Below, in pieces: positions 1 through 7,687 of a DNA stretch of 64,000 nt. Both the position numbers and the translations under genes were made by a program. Below the pieces are notes generated by a model. That model was given only the letters and a program-made list of their open reading frames with translations, made no database searches and was not told the DNA's origin. How positions within the stretch are numbered: the first letter of the stretch is position 1; each line of letters starts with the position of its first letter. The stretch comes from Sporolactobacillus vineae DSM 21990 = SL153 (GTDB taxonomy: Bacteria > Bacillota > Bacilli > Bacillales > Sporolactobacillaceae): contig NZ_KB899043.1 of NCBI RefSeq assembly GCF_000377985.1, positions 310,001 through 374,000 of the forward strand, in the 5' to 3' direction.

Positions 1-264
1 TCGAAGGCGGTATGGATTATCAGCGACCTCCATCAGGAAATCGGCGATGCCCTGAACGACCGGCTTGGCCGCGGGGTGACCTATCTCAACGGCGAGGGTG
101 CCTATACGGGAAACGATAAAAATGTTATTTTTACCGTGATCAGCCGGCTGGAAGAAGCGAAAGTCAAAAACATCGTGGACTCGATTGATAAAAATGCCTT
201 TCTTGCGATCAGTGATATCCATGACGTGAAAGGCGGCCGCTTTAAGAAGCGCAGCATTCATTAA
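1..264 (+). CDS. YitT/DUF2179 family membrane protein, C-terminal fragment
   Basis: The reading frame is open from base 1 to a TAA at 262-264, so this is the 3' end of a gene that begins outside the window. The visible 87 residues form a soluble domain containing GRGVTYLNGEGAYTGNDK, a stretch typical of the DUF2179 domain at the C-terminus of YitT-family multi-pass membrane proteins. The membrane part is not in view. Family function is not established. The gene ends 8 nt before the convergent MFS gene, with no obvious terminator between them. Confidence 0.8.
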   Translation, partial: SKAVWIISDLHQEIGDALNDRLGRGVTYLNGEGAYTGNDKNVIFTVISRLEEAKVKNIVDSIDKNAFLAISDIHDVKGGRFKKRSIH

Positions 265-272
265 ACCGTTTT

Positions 273-1502
273 TCAAAGATCGTTTCCAGATCGCTGCGTT
301 GCTTTGCGCTCAGTCCGCCGCGCCGCAAGCGTGGAGACTACCAGCCAGGCGGCATTGGCAAACAGCAGCGCACTGGTTGAGTAGAAAACAAAGCGAATAC
401 CGAATGAAGCGGCCATATGTCCGCCGAGCAATGACCCTCCGAGTGTGCCGAGAAACTGTGCGGATTGATTGTATCCGAACAGACGCCCGGTAATCGCTGC
501 AGGGGCCATTTTTTTAACGATCGTATTGATTGCCGGCAGGATACCCGCCGTCGCCAGCCCGAGTAAAAATCTCAGCCCGGAGAGCTGCCACGGATCGGAG
601 ACGAACGCCTGGGGAATGAAGACAAGACCTGTGAAGATCAGCGCAGCCAGCAGTACCCGCCGCGGGCCGATCCGATCCGTCAGCCGGCCCAGAAACGGTG
701 CTGCGATCACGCTGGCAAGACCTGCGGACGCAACAACAACGCCGGAGATCAAAGCCAGCTGGGTAGCCTGCGGTGCGAGTAATTTAACGTAGACCGTGAT
801 GATCGGCTGGATCGACATGTTTGCCAGCTGAACCATAAACGTGGTGACGAACATGGCGATAAACATGCCCATATGCGGCGTCATCATCCAGACCTGGCGA
901 AATGAGATCTTTTTCTTATCCTGAACGACAAACTTCTCACGGATAAACAGCAGCGATGCCAGAAAAGCCGCACCCAGGGACAGACTGGTGCTGATAAATA
1001 CGAAACGCATGCCGACCAGATCAGAAAGAAAGCCGCCCAGTAAGGGCCCGATCAGTGAACCGCTGATCCCGCCGGTGGATAACATGCTCAGTGCCCAGCC
1101 GGAGTGGCTTTTCGGTGTCTGCATCGCCACCAGAATGATCGACGCGGGAATATACCCTGAGACAACCCCCTGCACCATCCTCAGAAAAAACAGCTGATAG
1201 ACATTCTGTGAAAAACCCATGCAGAAAACGACGAGGCACATGCCGAGACTGGCGCGAAGCAGCATCGGTTTGCGCCCGTACTTATCGGCAAGTGCGCCCC
1301 AGAGCGGTGAAACCAGCGCTGAAACCAGAAATGTGGCTCCGAAGACCAGTCCGGACCATCGTTCGATATCTGATGTATTATGCACACCGAGCTGTTCGAT
1401 AAAAAGCGGCAGAAAAGGAATGATCTGACTCATTCCCGCCGCCGTTGCAAACGCACCGAACCAGCAGACATATAAGTTCTTTTTCCATAAAGGAAGCGAC
1501 AT
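273..1502 (-). CDS. MFS drug-efflux-type transporter
   Basis: A 409-residue, about 12-segment major facilitator protein of the DHA1 drug/H+ antiporter type. It probably exports toxic compounds at the plasma membrane; the substrate cannot be read from the sequence. The TM2-TM3 loop carries the MFS motif A (GALADKYGRKPM), and a second related loop reads GRLTDRIGPRR. The ATG at 1502 is chosen because an AAGGTG sits about 8 nt upstream. The open frame extends 46 codons further, but that extension is hydrophilic, cysteine-rich and lacks a ribosome site. It is probably transcribed on its own, because a terminator at 1568-1600 separates it from the upstream terC pair. Confidence 0.85.
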   Translation of the reverse strand: MSLPLWKKNLYVCWFGAFATAAGMSQIIPFLPLFIEQLGVHNTSDIERWSGLVFGATFLVSALVSPLWGALADKYGRKPMLLRASLGMCLVVFCMGFSQNVYQLFFLRMVQGVVSGYIPASIILVAMQTPKSHSGWALSMLSTGGISGSLIGPLLGGFLSDLVGMRFVFISTSLSLGAAFLASLLFIREKFVVQDKKKISFRQVWMMTPHMGMFIAMFVTTFMVQLANMSIQPIITVYVKLLAPQATQLALISGVVVASAGLASVIAAPFLGRLTDRIGPRRVLLAALIFTGLVFIPQAFVSDPWQLSGLRFLLGLATAGILPAINTIVKKMAPAAITGRLFGYNQSAQFLGTLGGSLLGGHMAASFGIRFVFYSTSALLFANAAWLVVSTLAARRTERKATQRSGNDL

Positions 1503-1567
1503 CAACACACACCTTGCTTTTCCCATTGTCTCTTGAAACAGAGTTTTACATGTGACAGAAGTACGTG

Positions 1568-1600
1568 AAAAAAAGGCGCCTGAAATAGGGCACCTTTTTT
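1568..1600 (-). terminator. Rho-independent terminator after the terC pair
   Basis: An AAAAAAGGCGCC arm faces GGGCACCTTTTTT around a 7-nt loop: 12 pairs with one mismatch. On the minus strand the hairpin is followed by a T run. It lies between the 3' end of the second terC gene and the MFS gene. Confidence 0.75.
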
Positions 1601-1684
1601 CAGCACTACTAATAATAGATGGATTTTTACTTTTTAACAAACGATTGGATCACAGCCTGCCCTGAAAACTCAGAGCTTAAACGT

Positions 1685-2389
1685 TCAGACCGCCTGATTT
1701 TTATTGACCGGATGCGTCTGCTTCTTCTGAGTGAACCAGCCGGCAAAAAGAACGGCAAGGATGATCAGAATCACAACCGGCCACTCGATCCACGCGGCGA
1801 GACCGCCCAGACCTTTTCTGACCAATGGTTCGGCAAAAAGCATTTTCCCGGCCGTCATGGCCAGAATGGCTGCCCCGACATAGATCAGCCACGGGAAACG
1901 GTCGGTCAGTTTCATAATCACAGCGCTGCCGCCCATCAGTAATGGAACACTGAACAGCAGACCGACAATCACCAGCAGCGGATCATTTTGCGCCGCCCCG
2001 GCAACAGCCAGCATATTGTCCAGACTCATCAGGGCATCAGCCAGAATAATAGTCCGGACTGCCGCCCAGATACTCGCCGCAGCTTTAATTTCGCTTTTTT
2101 TAGCTGATCCGTCATCAGGAAGCAGCAATTTATAGGCAATCCAGACAAGCAGCAGCCCGCCGGCAAAATGCAGGCCGGGGATCATCAGCAGATACACAAC
2201 CGTGACCGTACAAAGGATCCGGATGATTACCGCGCCAACCGTCCCGTAGAGAATCGCTCTGACCCGTTCATGATCCGGCAGCCGTCTCGCGGCCATCGCA
2301 ATAACAATCGCATTATCACCGGCAAGAAACAGGTCGATGCCGATAATCACAACCAGGGATGACCAGAATGCTAAAGTAAACAGTTCCAT
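1685..2389 (-). CDS. TerC family integral membrane protein (second of tandem pair)
   Basis: A 234-residue TerC-family membrane protein (YjbE/YkoY-like) with about 7 hydrophobic segments. The family signature GIDLFLAGDNAIVIAMA lies in the first segment, and a related LADALMSLDNMLAVAGAA stretch carries a second acidic residue in the membrane mid-protein. TerC relatives are linked to Mn2+ efflux and, in Bacillus, to metallation of exoenzymes during secretion. The start is supported by AGGAGG and AGGAG upstream. It follows its paralogue by 118 nt on the same strand, probably in one operon under the Mn2+ riboswitch at 3311-3445. Its C-terminal tail is short and basic (TQKKQTHPVNKNQAV). Confidence 0.9.
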   Translation of the reverse strand: MELFTLAFWSSLVVIIGIDLFLAGDNAIVIAMAARRLPDHERVRAILYGTVGAVIIRILCTVTVVYLLMIPGLHFAGGLLLVWIAYKLLLPDDGSAKKSEIKAAASIWAAVRTIILADALMSLDNMLAVAGAAQNDPLLVIVGLLFSVPLLMGGSAVIMKLTDRFPWLIYVGAAILAMTAGKMLFAEPLVRKGLGGLAAWIEWPVVILIILAVLFAGWFTQKKQTHPVNKNQAV

Positions 2390-2507
2390 GACTCCTATTG
2401 CCTCCTACAAAACCCACCTGTATATAGATGTCCGCGGGAATTATTTTCGCCGCGGGAATGGTGTTGATTCAAAAAACATTCAGCCGATCCGCGTGCAGGG
2501 AGGTACT

Positions 2508-3212
2508 TCAGGACGAGCGGGTTTCATTGACAGGCGCCGCTGCCGTCAGTTTTCCTGCCTGCTGCTTCCGCCACCCGAAATAGATCACACCGGCAATGAT
2601 CAGGGCAATCACTGCCCACTTAATCCAGGACGCCCCTTCGACCCCCTGAGTAATAAAGTGTTCGGCAAATATCATTTTCCCGGCCGTAAATGCCAGTACG
2701 CCGGATCCGGCGTAGGTGATCCATGAGAAGCGGTCGACAAGTTTAAGAAAGAGCGTACTGCCGCCCATAATCATCGGAACACTGATCAGCAGTCCGAGAA
2801 TAACCAGCAGATAATTTCCCGAAGCAGCGCCGCCAATCGCCAGCACATTATCCAGTCCCATCAGCGCATCGGCGGTAATGATCGTTCCGATGGCTGCGCT
2901 CAGGCTTGTTTTTGCCTCTACTTTCCGGTCTTTCTGCTGGTTTTTAAGCAACCCATAGGCAATCCATACGAGCAGCAGACCGCCGACAAGGTGCAGACCG
3001 GGCATCTTAAGCAGCCAGACAACGGCCAGTGTGGCGACCGCACGAATGGCGACAGCTCCGAGTGTGCCGTACAATATGGCACGTTTTCTCTGGTGATCCT
3101 GAAGGCGGGCAGCGGCAAGCGCAATCACAATGGCGTTGTCCCCGGCAAGAATCAGGTCGATACCCACGATCAAAAGCAGCGACATCAGGAACTCGGCTGA
3201 AAATAATTCCAT
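2508..3212 (-). CDS. TerC family integral membrane protein (first of tandem pair)
   Basis: A 234-residue TerC-family membrane protein, clearly paralogous to the gene downstream and of the same length. It carries the same intramembrane acidic motifs (GIDLILAGDNAIVIALAA and TADALMGLDNVLAIGGAA). Predicted role: manganese export or metal delivery to secreted proteins. The 5' leader contains a yybP-ykoY riboswitch with an overlapping terminator, so expression should rise with intracellular Mn2+. The pair probably arose by local duplication. An AGGAGG precedes the ATG by about 7 nt. Confidence 0.9.
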   Translation of the reverse strand: MELFSAEFLMSLLLIVGIDLILAGDNAIVIALAAARLQDHQRKRAILYGTLGAVAIRAVATLAVVWLLKMPGLHLVGGLLLVWIAYGLLKNQQKDRKVEAKTSLSAAIGTIITADALMGLDNVLAIGGAASGNYLLVILGLLISVPMIMGGSTLFLKLVDRFSWITYAGSGVLAFTAGKMIFAEHFITQGVEGASWIKWAVIALIIAGVIYFGWRKQQAGKLTAAAPVNETRSS

Positions 3213-3307
3213 TTCATCATCCTCCTGAACTAATTGATTGGCAATCTTTTTTTCTGAAAATCGAACAAAATAAATACAGCCCCTCCAACGTCTGGAAAGG
3301 CTGCATC

Positions 3308-3347
3308 AATAAAAATACCTTTGCCTTTTTCCGTTCGAGGCAAAGGT
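3308..3347 (-). terminator. Intrinsic terminator competing with the Mn2+ riboswitch
   Basis: Read on the minus strand, ACCTTTGCC (3347-3339) pairs perfectly with GGCAAAGGT (3325-3317) across a 13-nt loop and is followed by ATTTTTATT. The 5' arm contains the CCTTT that also closes the riboswitch P1 helix with AAAGG at 3430-3426, so the two structures exclude each other. Confidence 0.8.
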
Positions 3348-3445
3348 CTCGCCAGCAGTTCTTCACTGCCAGAGAATGCCGGGGATTTTCTCCCGTAATG
3401 ACGGCTCTTCTCTTTCGGCTACTCCCCTTTAAAAGAGAGGCTATT
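3337..3445 (-). promoter_or_regulatory. yybP-ykoY manganese riboswitch
   Basis: The minus-strand leader carries the family's conserved 5' block TAAAGGGGAGTAGC and 3' block GCTGGCGAGACCTTTG, with GTCATTACGG and CCGGCATTCTC between them. This matches the yybP-ykoY class, known to bind Mn2+ and often found ahead of terC-type and Mn2+ exporter genes. P1 (AAAGG with CCTTT) overlaps the terminator arm. Metal binding should therefore stabilise P1, prevent termination and switch the terC operon on. That direction is inferred from the overlap and agrees with the known on-switch behaviour of ykoY. Confidence 0.9.
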
Positions 3446-3460
3446 CAATTTGTTACTCTA

Positions 3461-3490
3461 AGTATAATTGATGGTCGCAGAATCTGTCAA
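3461..3490 (-). promoter_or_regulatory. Sigma-A promoter of the terC operon
   Basis: TTGACA (3490-3485) and TATACT (3466-3461) are separated by 18 nt on the minus strand. The predicted start of transcription lies just ahead of the riboswitch. Confidence 0.8.
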
Positions 3491-3803
3491 CGTTCATTTG
3501 ATGGATTATCCGCCCGATTTTTCCTGAAACAGATGATTTCGGTAGGCATCGCCGTCACACCTGGTTGATACTTACATCTATGACCTGAAAATCAAAATCG
3601 ATCTTTCCCGGCGGTAACCGTTTTAAAGCCGCTGAACCGCCGTACGGCTTTCCTGATAACTCAACTATACAGGCAGAATCGCAACATTTCCATAGACCGG
3701 GAACGGTTTCCCGCTCCGTCCCAAGACGGAGAAATAGCGTTGGTCTCTGAAATAAAAGTTTGTCTTGCCGCGGAACAGGGAATAATTCAATCAGTATGAC
3801 AAG
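3491..3803. other. Intergenic region with no recognised gene
   Basis: This spans the gap from the terC promoter to the ribosome binding site of the ferritin-like gene. I see no credible ORF, hairpin terminator or RNA motif. The open frames crossing it have no ribosome site and biased composition. The promoter of the ferritin-like gene must lie here, but I cannot assign it confidently; no clear PerR or Fur palindrome was seen. Confidence 0.5.
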
Positions 3804-3818
3804 AAGGAGTGAATGCAC

Positions 3819-4250
3819 ATGGATCAAAAAGATGCACTGATTGCCGGACTGAATCAGGATCTGGCAGGAGAATATGCAGCCGTGATTCAGTATACTTACT
3901 ACGCAACAACAGTGACCGGACTGAACTATCAGATTCTCAAACCATTTTTCGAAGCGGAAATTCCTGATGAACTCGGACACGCCGCTTATCTTTCGGAAAA
4001 AATCAGCCATCTTGGCGGTGAACCGACCACCATGCCGGCACCGGTAGAACAGGTTGGGGATGCCCGGGCAATGCTTGAAGCCGCCCTTAAGGCCGAGTCG
4101 GACACATTGGAGAATTACCAGATCCGCCGCAGTCAGGCACAGGACCTGAAGATGATCGAACTGGTTGTCAAACTTGAAGACATGATCTCAGATGAACAGA
4201 ATCATCTCGAAAAACTGTCGCGGATTCTTCATGATCCCGTTTTTTCCTGA
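3819..4250 (+). CDS. Ferritin-like domain protein
   Basis: A 143-residue, all-helical protein of the ferritin/bacterioferritin-like superfamily. It may handle iron or protect against oxidative damage. The expected carboxylate and histidine pattern is visible: EYAAVIQYTYY in helix 1, EIPDELGHA in helix 2, ESDTLENY in helix 3 and DEQNHLEKL in helix 4. The ATG at 3819 is 9 nt from a strong AAGGAG (3804-3809). The upstream ATG at 3813 is only 3 nt away and is less likely. It stands as a single gene ended by the terminator at 4268-4316, convergent with ecsB. A Dps-like or rubrerythrin-like role cannot be separated by sequence here. Confidence 0.8.
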   Translation: MDQKDALIAGLNQDLAGEYAAVIQYTYYATTVTGLNYQILKPFFEAEIPDELGHAAYLSEKISHLGGEPTTMPAPVEQVGDARAMLEAALKAESDTLENYQIRRSQAQDLKMIELVVKLEDMISDEQNHLEKLSRILHDPVFS

Positions 4251-4267
4251 AACAAAGCATGAAGCAG

Positions 4268-4316
4268 ACAAACCGTCCGGAGAATAATCTCCGGGCGGTT
4301 TGTCTGTCGGTTATTT
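4268..4316 (+). terminator. Long bidirectional hairpin terminator
   Basis: A 16-bp stem (4268-4283 with 4288-4303, one G-T wobble) closes a 4-nt ATAA loop. It lies between the convergent ferritin-like gene and ecsB. A T-rich stretch (TTATTTTT) follows on the plus strand. Confidence 0.75.
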
Positions 4317-5528
4317 TTGCGCGGACAGCCGGTGCGCCGTATAGCCGTAAGTAAACAGCAGCGAAACGAGTCCACCGGCGGCCAGGAGCACCGGAAAGAG
4401 AAGTATTCGTCCGGGTCCGGCCGCCCCGGCAAGACTCAGCAGCACCGTCTGGATGGCCAGCAGCGTAAAAACCAGGCGGATAAAGCTGTGCCTTTTCATG
4501 GCCGGGGCAATGGGATACAGACCCTCAAGCGCCTGGGGAAACGGATGCGACCAGAGCGGAAGCAGCTGAAGACCGGTCAGATAAACCACTGAGACAACGA
4601 CAAATCCGGTGTACTTGCCGTTGTTCAGGAAGTAGCTTGCCAGCATGCCGATCACGGTCAGGCGCAAATACTGTGCAAAATAGTCATCGGACCGGAGCCA
4701 TGTTTTTAAAAAGAGCTGCGGGTAAATCCGGTTTGAGCGGAACGAGCGGACTGGAAACAGTGTGCTGATGATCCGGCGCGGATGAACGGAATGTCTCAGG
4801 CGCGGCACGTCCGTAAACAGATTGACGAATCTGAGAAACTGAAGTGCCTGCAGGTTGTCCATCTCGATCAGCCGGTACCAGTCAAGCAGGCCTGTTGCTG
4901 TCTGCCGGTGAAAAAGCAGGACAGAAACTGCGAGCATCACAGCCGCGCAGATGACCGGCGCAGGAGTTGGCAGCCCTCCGGCAATTCCGTAAATAAGCAG
5001 AAACGTCAGCCCTGAACGGAGCACCTTCAGCGGCAAGGTATCCCTGATAAATTGTTCCTGCCAGCGGCTGTCGATATTCCAGACTTTCGCCGCCAGAAGC
5101 ACTGCAGCAACCAGAAGGAATGGCGCCGCATTCCGCCCGGATGTGTACTGATAGAGCGGCCAGCAAATAATCTGAACCAGCAGAAGGATCGCTCCCTGAA
5201 AGCAGAAACTATACCATCGGCTGTGTCTGAAATAAGCGCGCAGCTCGGCTTCAGCAGGCAGAAGGAAGACTGCATCAGCCTTCACCAGAAATGTCCGGAT
5301 CGGCGAACGCATGGCTGCCAGTGCCAGAATCACGCTGACAAGAAGAAGCCCCGGAAAGCCGTGAGGGAGCGATTCCAGCCATTTTTTATAGTAGAATCCG
5401 CTGATGATCACCATGGCGTACAGAAAAAACATCAGTCCGCTGTTTTTCCCGATCAGATTCCAATAGCGAAGTGCCCGCCGGAAATGAGCCTGCTGCCTTG
5501 TTTTCCAAAGTCCGCTCAGTTCGTCCAT
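4311..5528 (-). CDS. ecsB: ABC transporter permease EcsB
   Basis: A 405-residue multi-pass membrane protein, close to the 408 residues of B. subtilis EcsB, the membrane partner of the EcsA ATPase. It begins MDELSGLWKTRQQAHFRRALRYW and has about 8-10 hydrophobic segments after residue 30. The Ecs transporter affects protein secretion, competence and regulated intramembrane proteolysis in Bacillus; its substrate is uncertain. The start codon lies inside the end of ecsA (13-nt overlap), which implies translational coupling. The third gene of the Bacillus operon, ecsC, is absent here: a terminator follows ecsB directly. Confidence 0.9.
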   Translation of the reverse strand: MDELSGLWKTRQQAHFRRALRYWNLIGKNSGLMFFLYAMVIISGFYYKKWLESLPHGFPGLLLVSVILALAAMRSPIRTFLVKADAVFLLPAEAELRAYFRHSRWYSFCFQGAILLLVQIICWPLYQYTSGRNAAPFLLVAAVLLAAKVWNIDSRWQEQFIRDTLPLKVLRSGLTFLLIYGIAGGLPTPAPVICAAVMLAVSVLLFHRQTATGLLDWYRLIEMDNLQALQFLRFVNLFTDVPRLRHSVHPRRIISTLFPVRSFRSNRIYPQLFLKTWLRSDDYFAQYLRLTVIGMLASYFLNNGKYTGFVVVSVVYLTGLQLLPLWSHPFPQALEGLYPIAPAMKRHSFIRLVFTLLAIQTVLLSLAGAAGPGRILLFPVLLAAGGLVSLLFTYGYTAHRLSAQK

Positions 5529-6268
5529 GTCGTCTCACCCCTGGCCACAGACAGATAGATGTCCTGCAGAGAAGCACCGGCGTCCCCGAATCGTTTTCTG
5601 ATCTGATCCAGCGTTCCCTGAACAGCAATTCTGCCTTCGTGCAGGATGATAAAACGGTCACAGTATTGTTCCGCGGTTGAGAGGATGTGCGTGGACATCA
5701 GAATTGATGAGCCGCTTTTTTTCATTTCGACCATCAGATCAAGCAGAGACTGTATTCCGATCGGATCCAGTCCGACAAAGGGTTCATCAACAATATACAG
5801 ATCCGGATGTACGAGAAAGGCGCACATGATCATCACTTTCTGCCGCATGCCCTTGGAAAAATGGATTGGGAACCAGTGAAGCTTCTTCTCCATATGAAAG
5901 AGTGCGAGCAGCCTGCTGCTTCTTTCCTGATACGTGCGGCGATCCAGATGGTAGGCCATCGCTGTCAACTGCAGATGTTCTTCAAGCGTCAGCTGTTCAT
6001 ACAGTTCGGGAAGTTCCGGAACATAAGCCAGCTGACGGCGATAACCCGTTTTATCTTCCCGGATCGTCTTGCCGCCGATCCGGATTTCCCCTTCATAGGG
6101 ATCCAGAAGACCGAGAATATGTTTAATTGTCGTACTTTTTCCGGCTCCGTTCAGCCCGACCAGCCCGACCAGTTCACCGGGACCGATCGCAAAAGACAGA
6201 TCATGCAGCACCGGGCTCCGGCGTGTATAGCCGCCGCTTAGATGAGCCACCGATAAGATTGCTGTCAT
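5516..6268 (-). CDS. ecsA: ABC transporter ATP-binding protein EcsA
   Basis: A 250-residue ABC ATPase. Visible motifs are Walker A (GLNGAGKST), a divergent signature (FSKGMRQKV) and Walker B with the D-loop (LYIVDEPFVGLD). It energises EcsB at the membrane. The ATG at 6268 has AGGAG 8 nt upstream; the 14-codon upstream extension has no ribosome site. Length matches B. subtilis EcsA (247 residues), and hit is divergently placed upstream as in Bacillus. Confidence 0.93.
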   Translation of the reverse strand: MTAILSVAHLSGGYTRRSPVLHDLSFAIGPGELVGLVGLNGAGKSTTIKHILGLLDPYEGEIRIGGKTIREDKTGYRRQLAYVPELPELYEQLTLEEHLQLTAMAYHLDRRTYQERSSRLLALFHMEKKLHWFPIHFSKGMRQKVMIMCAFLVHPDLYIVDEPFVGLDPIGIQSLLDLMVEMKKSGSSILMSTHILSTAEQYCDRFIILHEGRIAVQGTLDQIRKRFGDAGASLQDIYLSVARGETTWTN

Positions 6269-6424
6269 TTTATTAACTCCTGTATTGGTCTTCGCGATGC
6301 GTCGCCTCATTCGGAACTGCGCATCGCGTGTGTTTTACATCCCTGTCTATTCTACTTAATTTCCGGCGTCACAGGCAAGGAAGGCGTGCACGAATCACGC
6401 ATCGCCTGAAGATCCGCCTTCCCG

Positions 6425-6452
6425 CTGACAAATCACCGACTTGTGATAAAAT
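6425..6452 (+). promoter_or_regulatory. Probable promoter of hit
   Basis: CTGACA (6425-6430) lies 16 nt from TAAAAT (6447-6452), with an upstream TGTGA that could act as an extended -10. It is located about 50 nt before the hit start. Confidence 0.5.
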
Positions 6453-6502
6453 GAAAATAATTGAAGTCAGACTAGAAAACAGCAACAGAAAGGATGATTG
6501 AA

Positions 6503-6934
6503 ATGGCTGAAGAGAACGACTGCATTTTTTGCAAAATCATTAAAGGGGAAATCCCCAGTGCCAAAGTGTATGAAGACGAAGATGTCTATGCATTTCTCGA
6601 TCTTGGACAGATTACCAAAGGACACACGCTCATCGTGCCCAAAGTCCATCAGAAAGACATCTTCCATCTGGATCCGGAGATCGCCGCAAAATTATTCCGC
6701 CGCGTGCCGGTTATTGCCGACGCGATCAACAAAGCATTCCATCCTGTCGGACTGAATCTGCTGAATAATAACGGTACGCTTGCCGGACAGAGCGTCTTCC
6801 ACTACCATGTTCATCTGATTCCGCGCTACGGTAAGGACGATACGATTAATTTCGGCTTCCAGACGCACACGGATGATTATACGAATGAACAGCGTGCCGC
6901 CATTGCTCAGGCGATCAGCAGCCATATTCACTGA
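6503..6934 (+). CDS. hit: Histidine triad (HIT) family protein Hit
   Basis: A 143-residue HIT-family nucleotide hydrolase or transferase (HINT branch, purine nucleoside phosphoramidate-type substrates). The zinc-binding N-terminal pair CIFC is present, and the catalytic triad reads H100-Y-H102-V-H104 in FHYHVHLIPRYG. The ATG at 6503 is 9 nt from AAAGG; the in-frame ATG at 6494 abuts that site and is rejected. Gene order ecsA/hit/trpP matches B. subtilis, where hit is also divergent from ecsA. Confidence 0.93.
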   Translation: MAEENDCIFCKIIKGEIPSAKVYEDEDVYAFLDLGQITKGHTLIVPKVHQKDIFHLDPEIAAKLFRRVPVIADAINKAFHPVGLNLLNNNGTLAGQSVFHYHVHLIPRYGKDDTINFGFQTHTDDYTNEQRAAIAQAISSHIH

Positions 6935-6977
6935 TACGGGCAGACGGATCCGGCGCTGACGGTATGTTTGGAATTGG

Positions 6978-7006
6978 TTGCATTTTCTGAAGAATGAGTG
7001 TATATT
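6978..7006 (+). promoter_or_regulatory. Sigma-A promoter of trpP
   Basis: TTGCAT (6978-6983) and TATATT (7001-7006) are separated by 17 nt, with TG just before the -10. The start of trpP lies about 70 nt downstream. Confidence 0.7.
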
Positions 7007-7054
7007 GATTTTACACCTTGCAGCAGGTCGGTGGGACACTGCTGGAGGAAACAA

Positions 7055-7077
7055 CAGGATAGTTGAGGAGAGATTAG
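7055..7077 (+). promoter_or_regulatory. TRAP-like binding site over the trpP ribosome binding site
   Basis: Triplets CAG, TAG, GAG, GAG and TAG occur with exactly 2-nt spacers at 7055, 7060, 7065, 7070 and 7075. AAG triplets follow at 7083 and 7089, and a TAG at 7096. The GAGGAG Shine-Dalgarno lies inside the array. Tryptophan-activated TRAP binds NAG triplets spaced 2-3 nt, and in B. subtilis it represses trpP translation this way. Presence of mtrB in this genome is not shown. Confidence 0.6.
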
Positions 7078-7079
7078 TT

Positions 7080-7625
7080 ATGAAGCTTAAGAATTTAGTC
7101 ATTATTGCCGTGTTTCTTGCGATCGGAACTGTTTTGCATGCTTTTATGCCGCCGATCTTGTTCGGTATGAAACCGGACCTGATGCTGGTCATGATCTTTC
7201 TTTCTCTTTTCTTCTTTGCGGATAAGAAATCATTTCTGGCCGTCGGTCTTGCTGCCGCGATTCTCGGCGCGCTGACGACGTCGATGCCTGCAGGGCAGAT
7301 TCCGTCGGTGATCGATAAATTCACGACAACGGTGGTTGTGTTTCTGGCATTTAAATTGATCGCCGGGAACAGAACCCGGTTGCCGAAATACATTACCGGC
7401 ATTATTCTCGGATTTTTCGGTACGGCGATCAGCGGGGCTTTATTCCTTGGAAGCATGATTCTTCTGATGAATGCACCATTGTCGTTCACAACACTGTATC
7501 TGGCGCTCGTACTGCCGACAGCCGTATTCAATACGGTCTGTGTTGCAGTTCTTTATCCAATCGTGGAAAAGATTGCTGCACGAAGCGGGTTTATTCACAC
7601 CGCACCGAAGCCTTCCGTACGTTAA
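7080..7625 (+). CDS. trpP: Probable tryptophan transporter TrpP
   Basis: A 181-residue membrane protein with about 5-6 hydrophobic segments, matching the short ECF-like TrpP (YhaG) family (172 residues in B. subtilis). Recognisable stretches are MKPDLMLVMIFLSLFFF, LTTSMPAGQIPSVIDK and the C-terminal LPTAVFNTVCVAVLYPIVEK. It is predicted to take up tryptophan. The ATG at 7080 directly follows GAGGAG; a longer frame from 6978 starts inside the promoter and is rejected. Neighbour order (hit, trpP, yhaH, prsA) supports the name. The NAG triplet array over the start predicts repression by TRAP when tryptophan is plentiful. Confidence 0.9.
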   Translation: MKLKNLVIIAVFLAIGTVLHAFMPPILFGMKPDLMLVMIFLSLFFFADKKSFLAVGLAAAILGALTTSMPAGQIPSVIDKFTTTVVVFLAFKLIAGNRTRLPKYITGIILGFFGTAISGALFLGSMILLMNAPLSFTTLYLALVLPTAVFNTVCVAVLYPIVEKIAARSGFIHTAPKPSVR

Positions 7626-7636
7626 TCGAACTGTCC

Positions 7637-7670
7637 GGCCCCGCCTTTAAAAGCGGGGCTTTTTATTTTA
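7637..7670 (+). terminator. Terminator of trpP
   Basis: GCCCCGC and GCGGGGC form a stem around an 8-nt loop, followed by TTTTTATTTTA. Confidence 0.9.
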
Positions 7671-7687
7671 CCTTACAGGGCGGATAA

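Noticed and set aside
2425-2460. Direct and inverted CCGCGGGAAT repeats between the terC genes
   Set aside because: Only two short copies around a self-complementary core; chance or weak structure cannot be excluded.
3555-4010. Minus-strand open frame of 151 codons over the ferritin-like gene start
   Set aside because: Overlaps a better-supported gene. Composition is rich in Cys and Ile and there is no ribosome site.
6978-7079. Longer trpP start, or a leader peptide, at 6978
   Set aside because: The first codons coincide with the -35 element of the trpP promoter, and the strong ribosome site lies before 7080.
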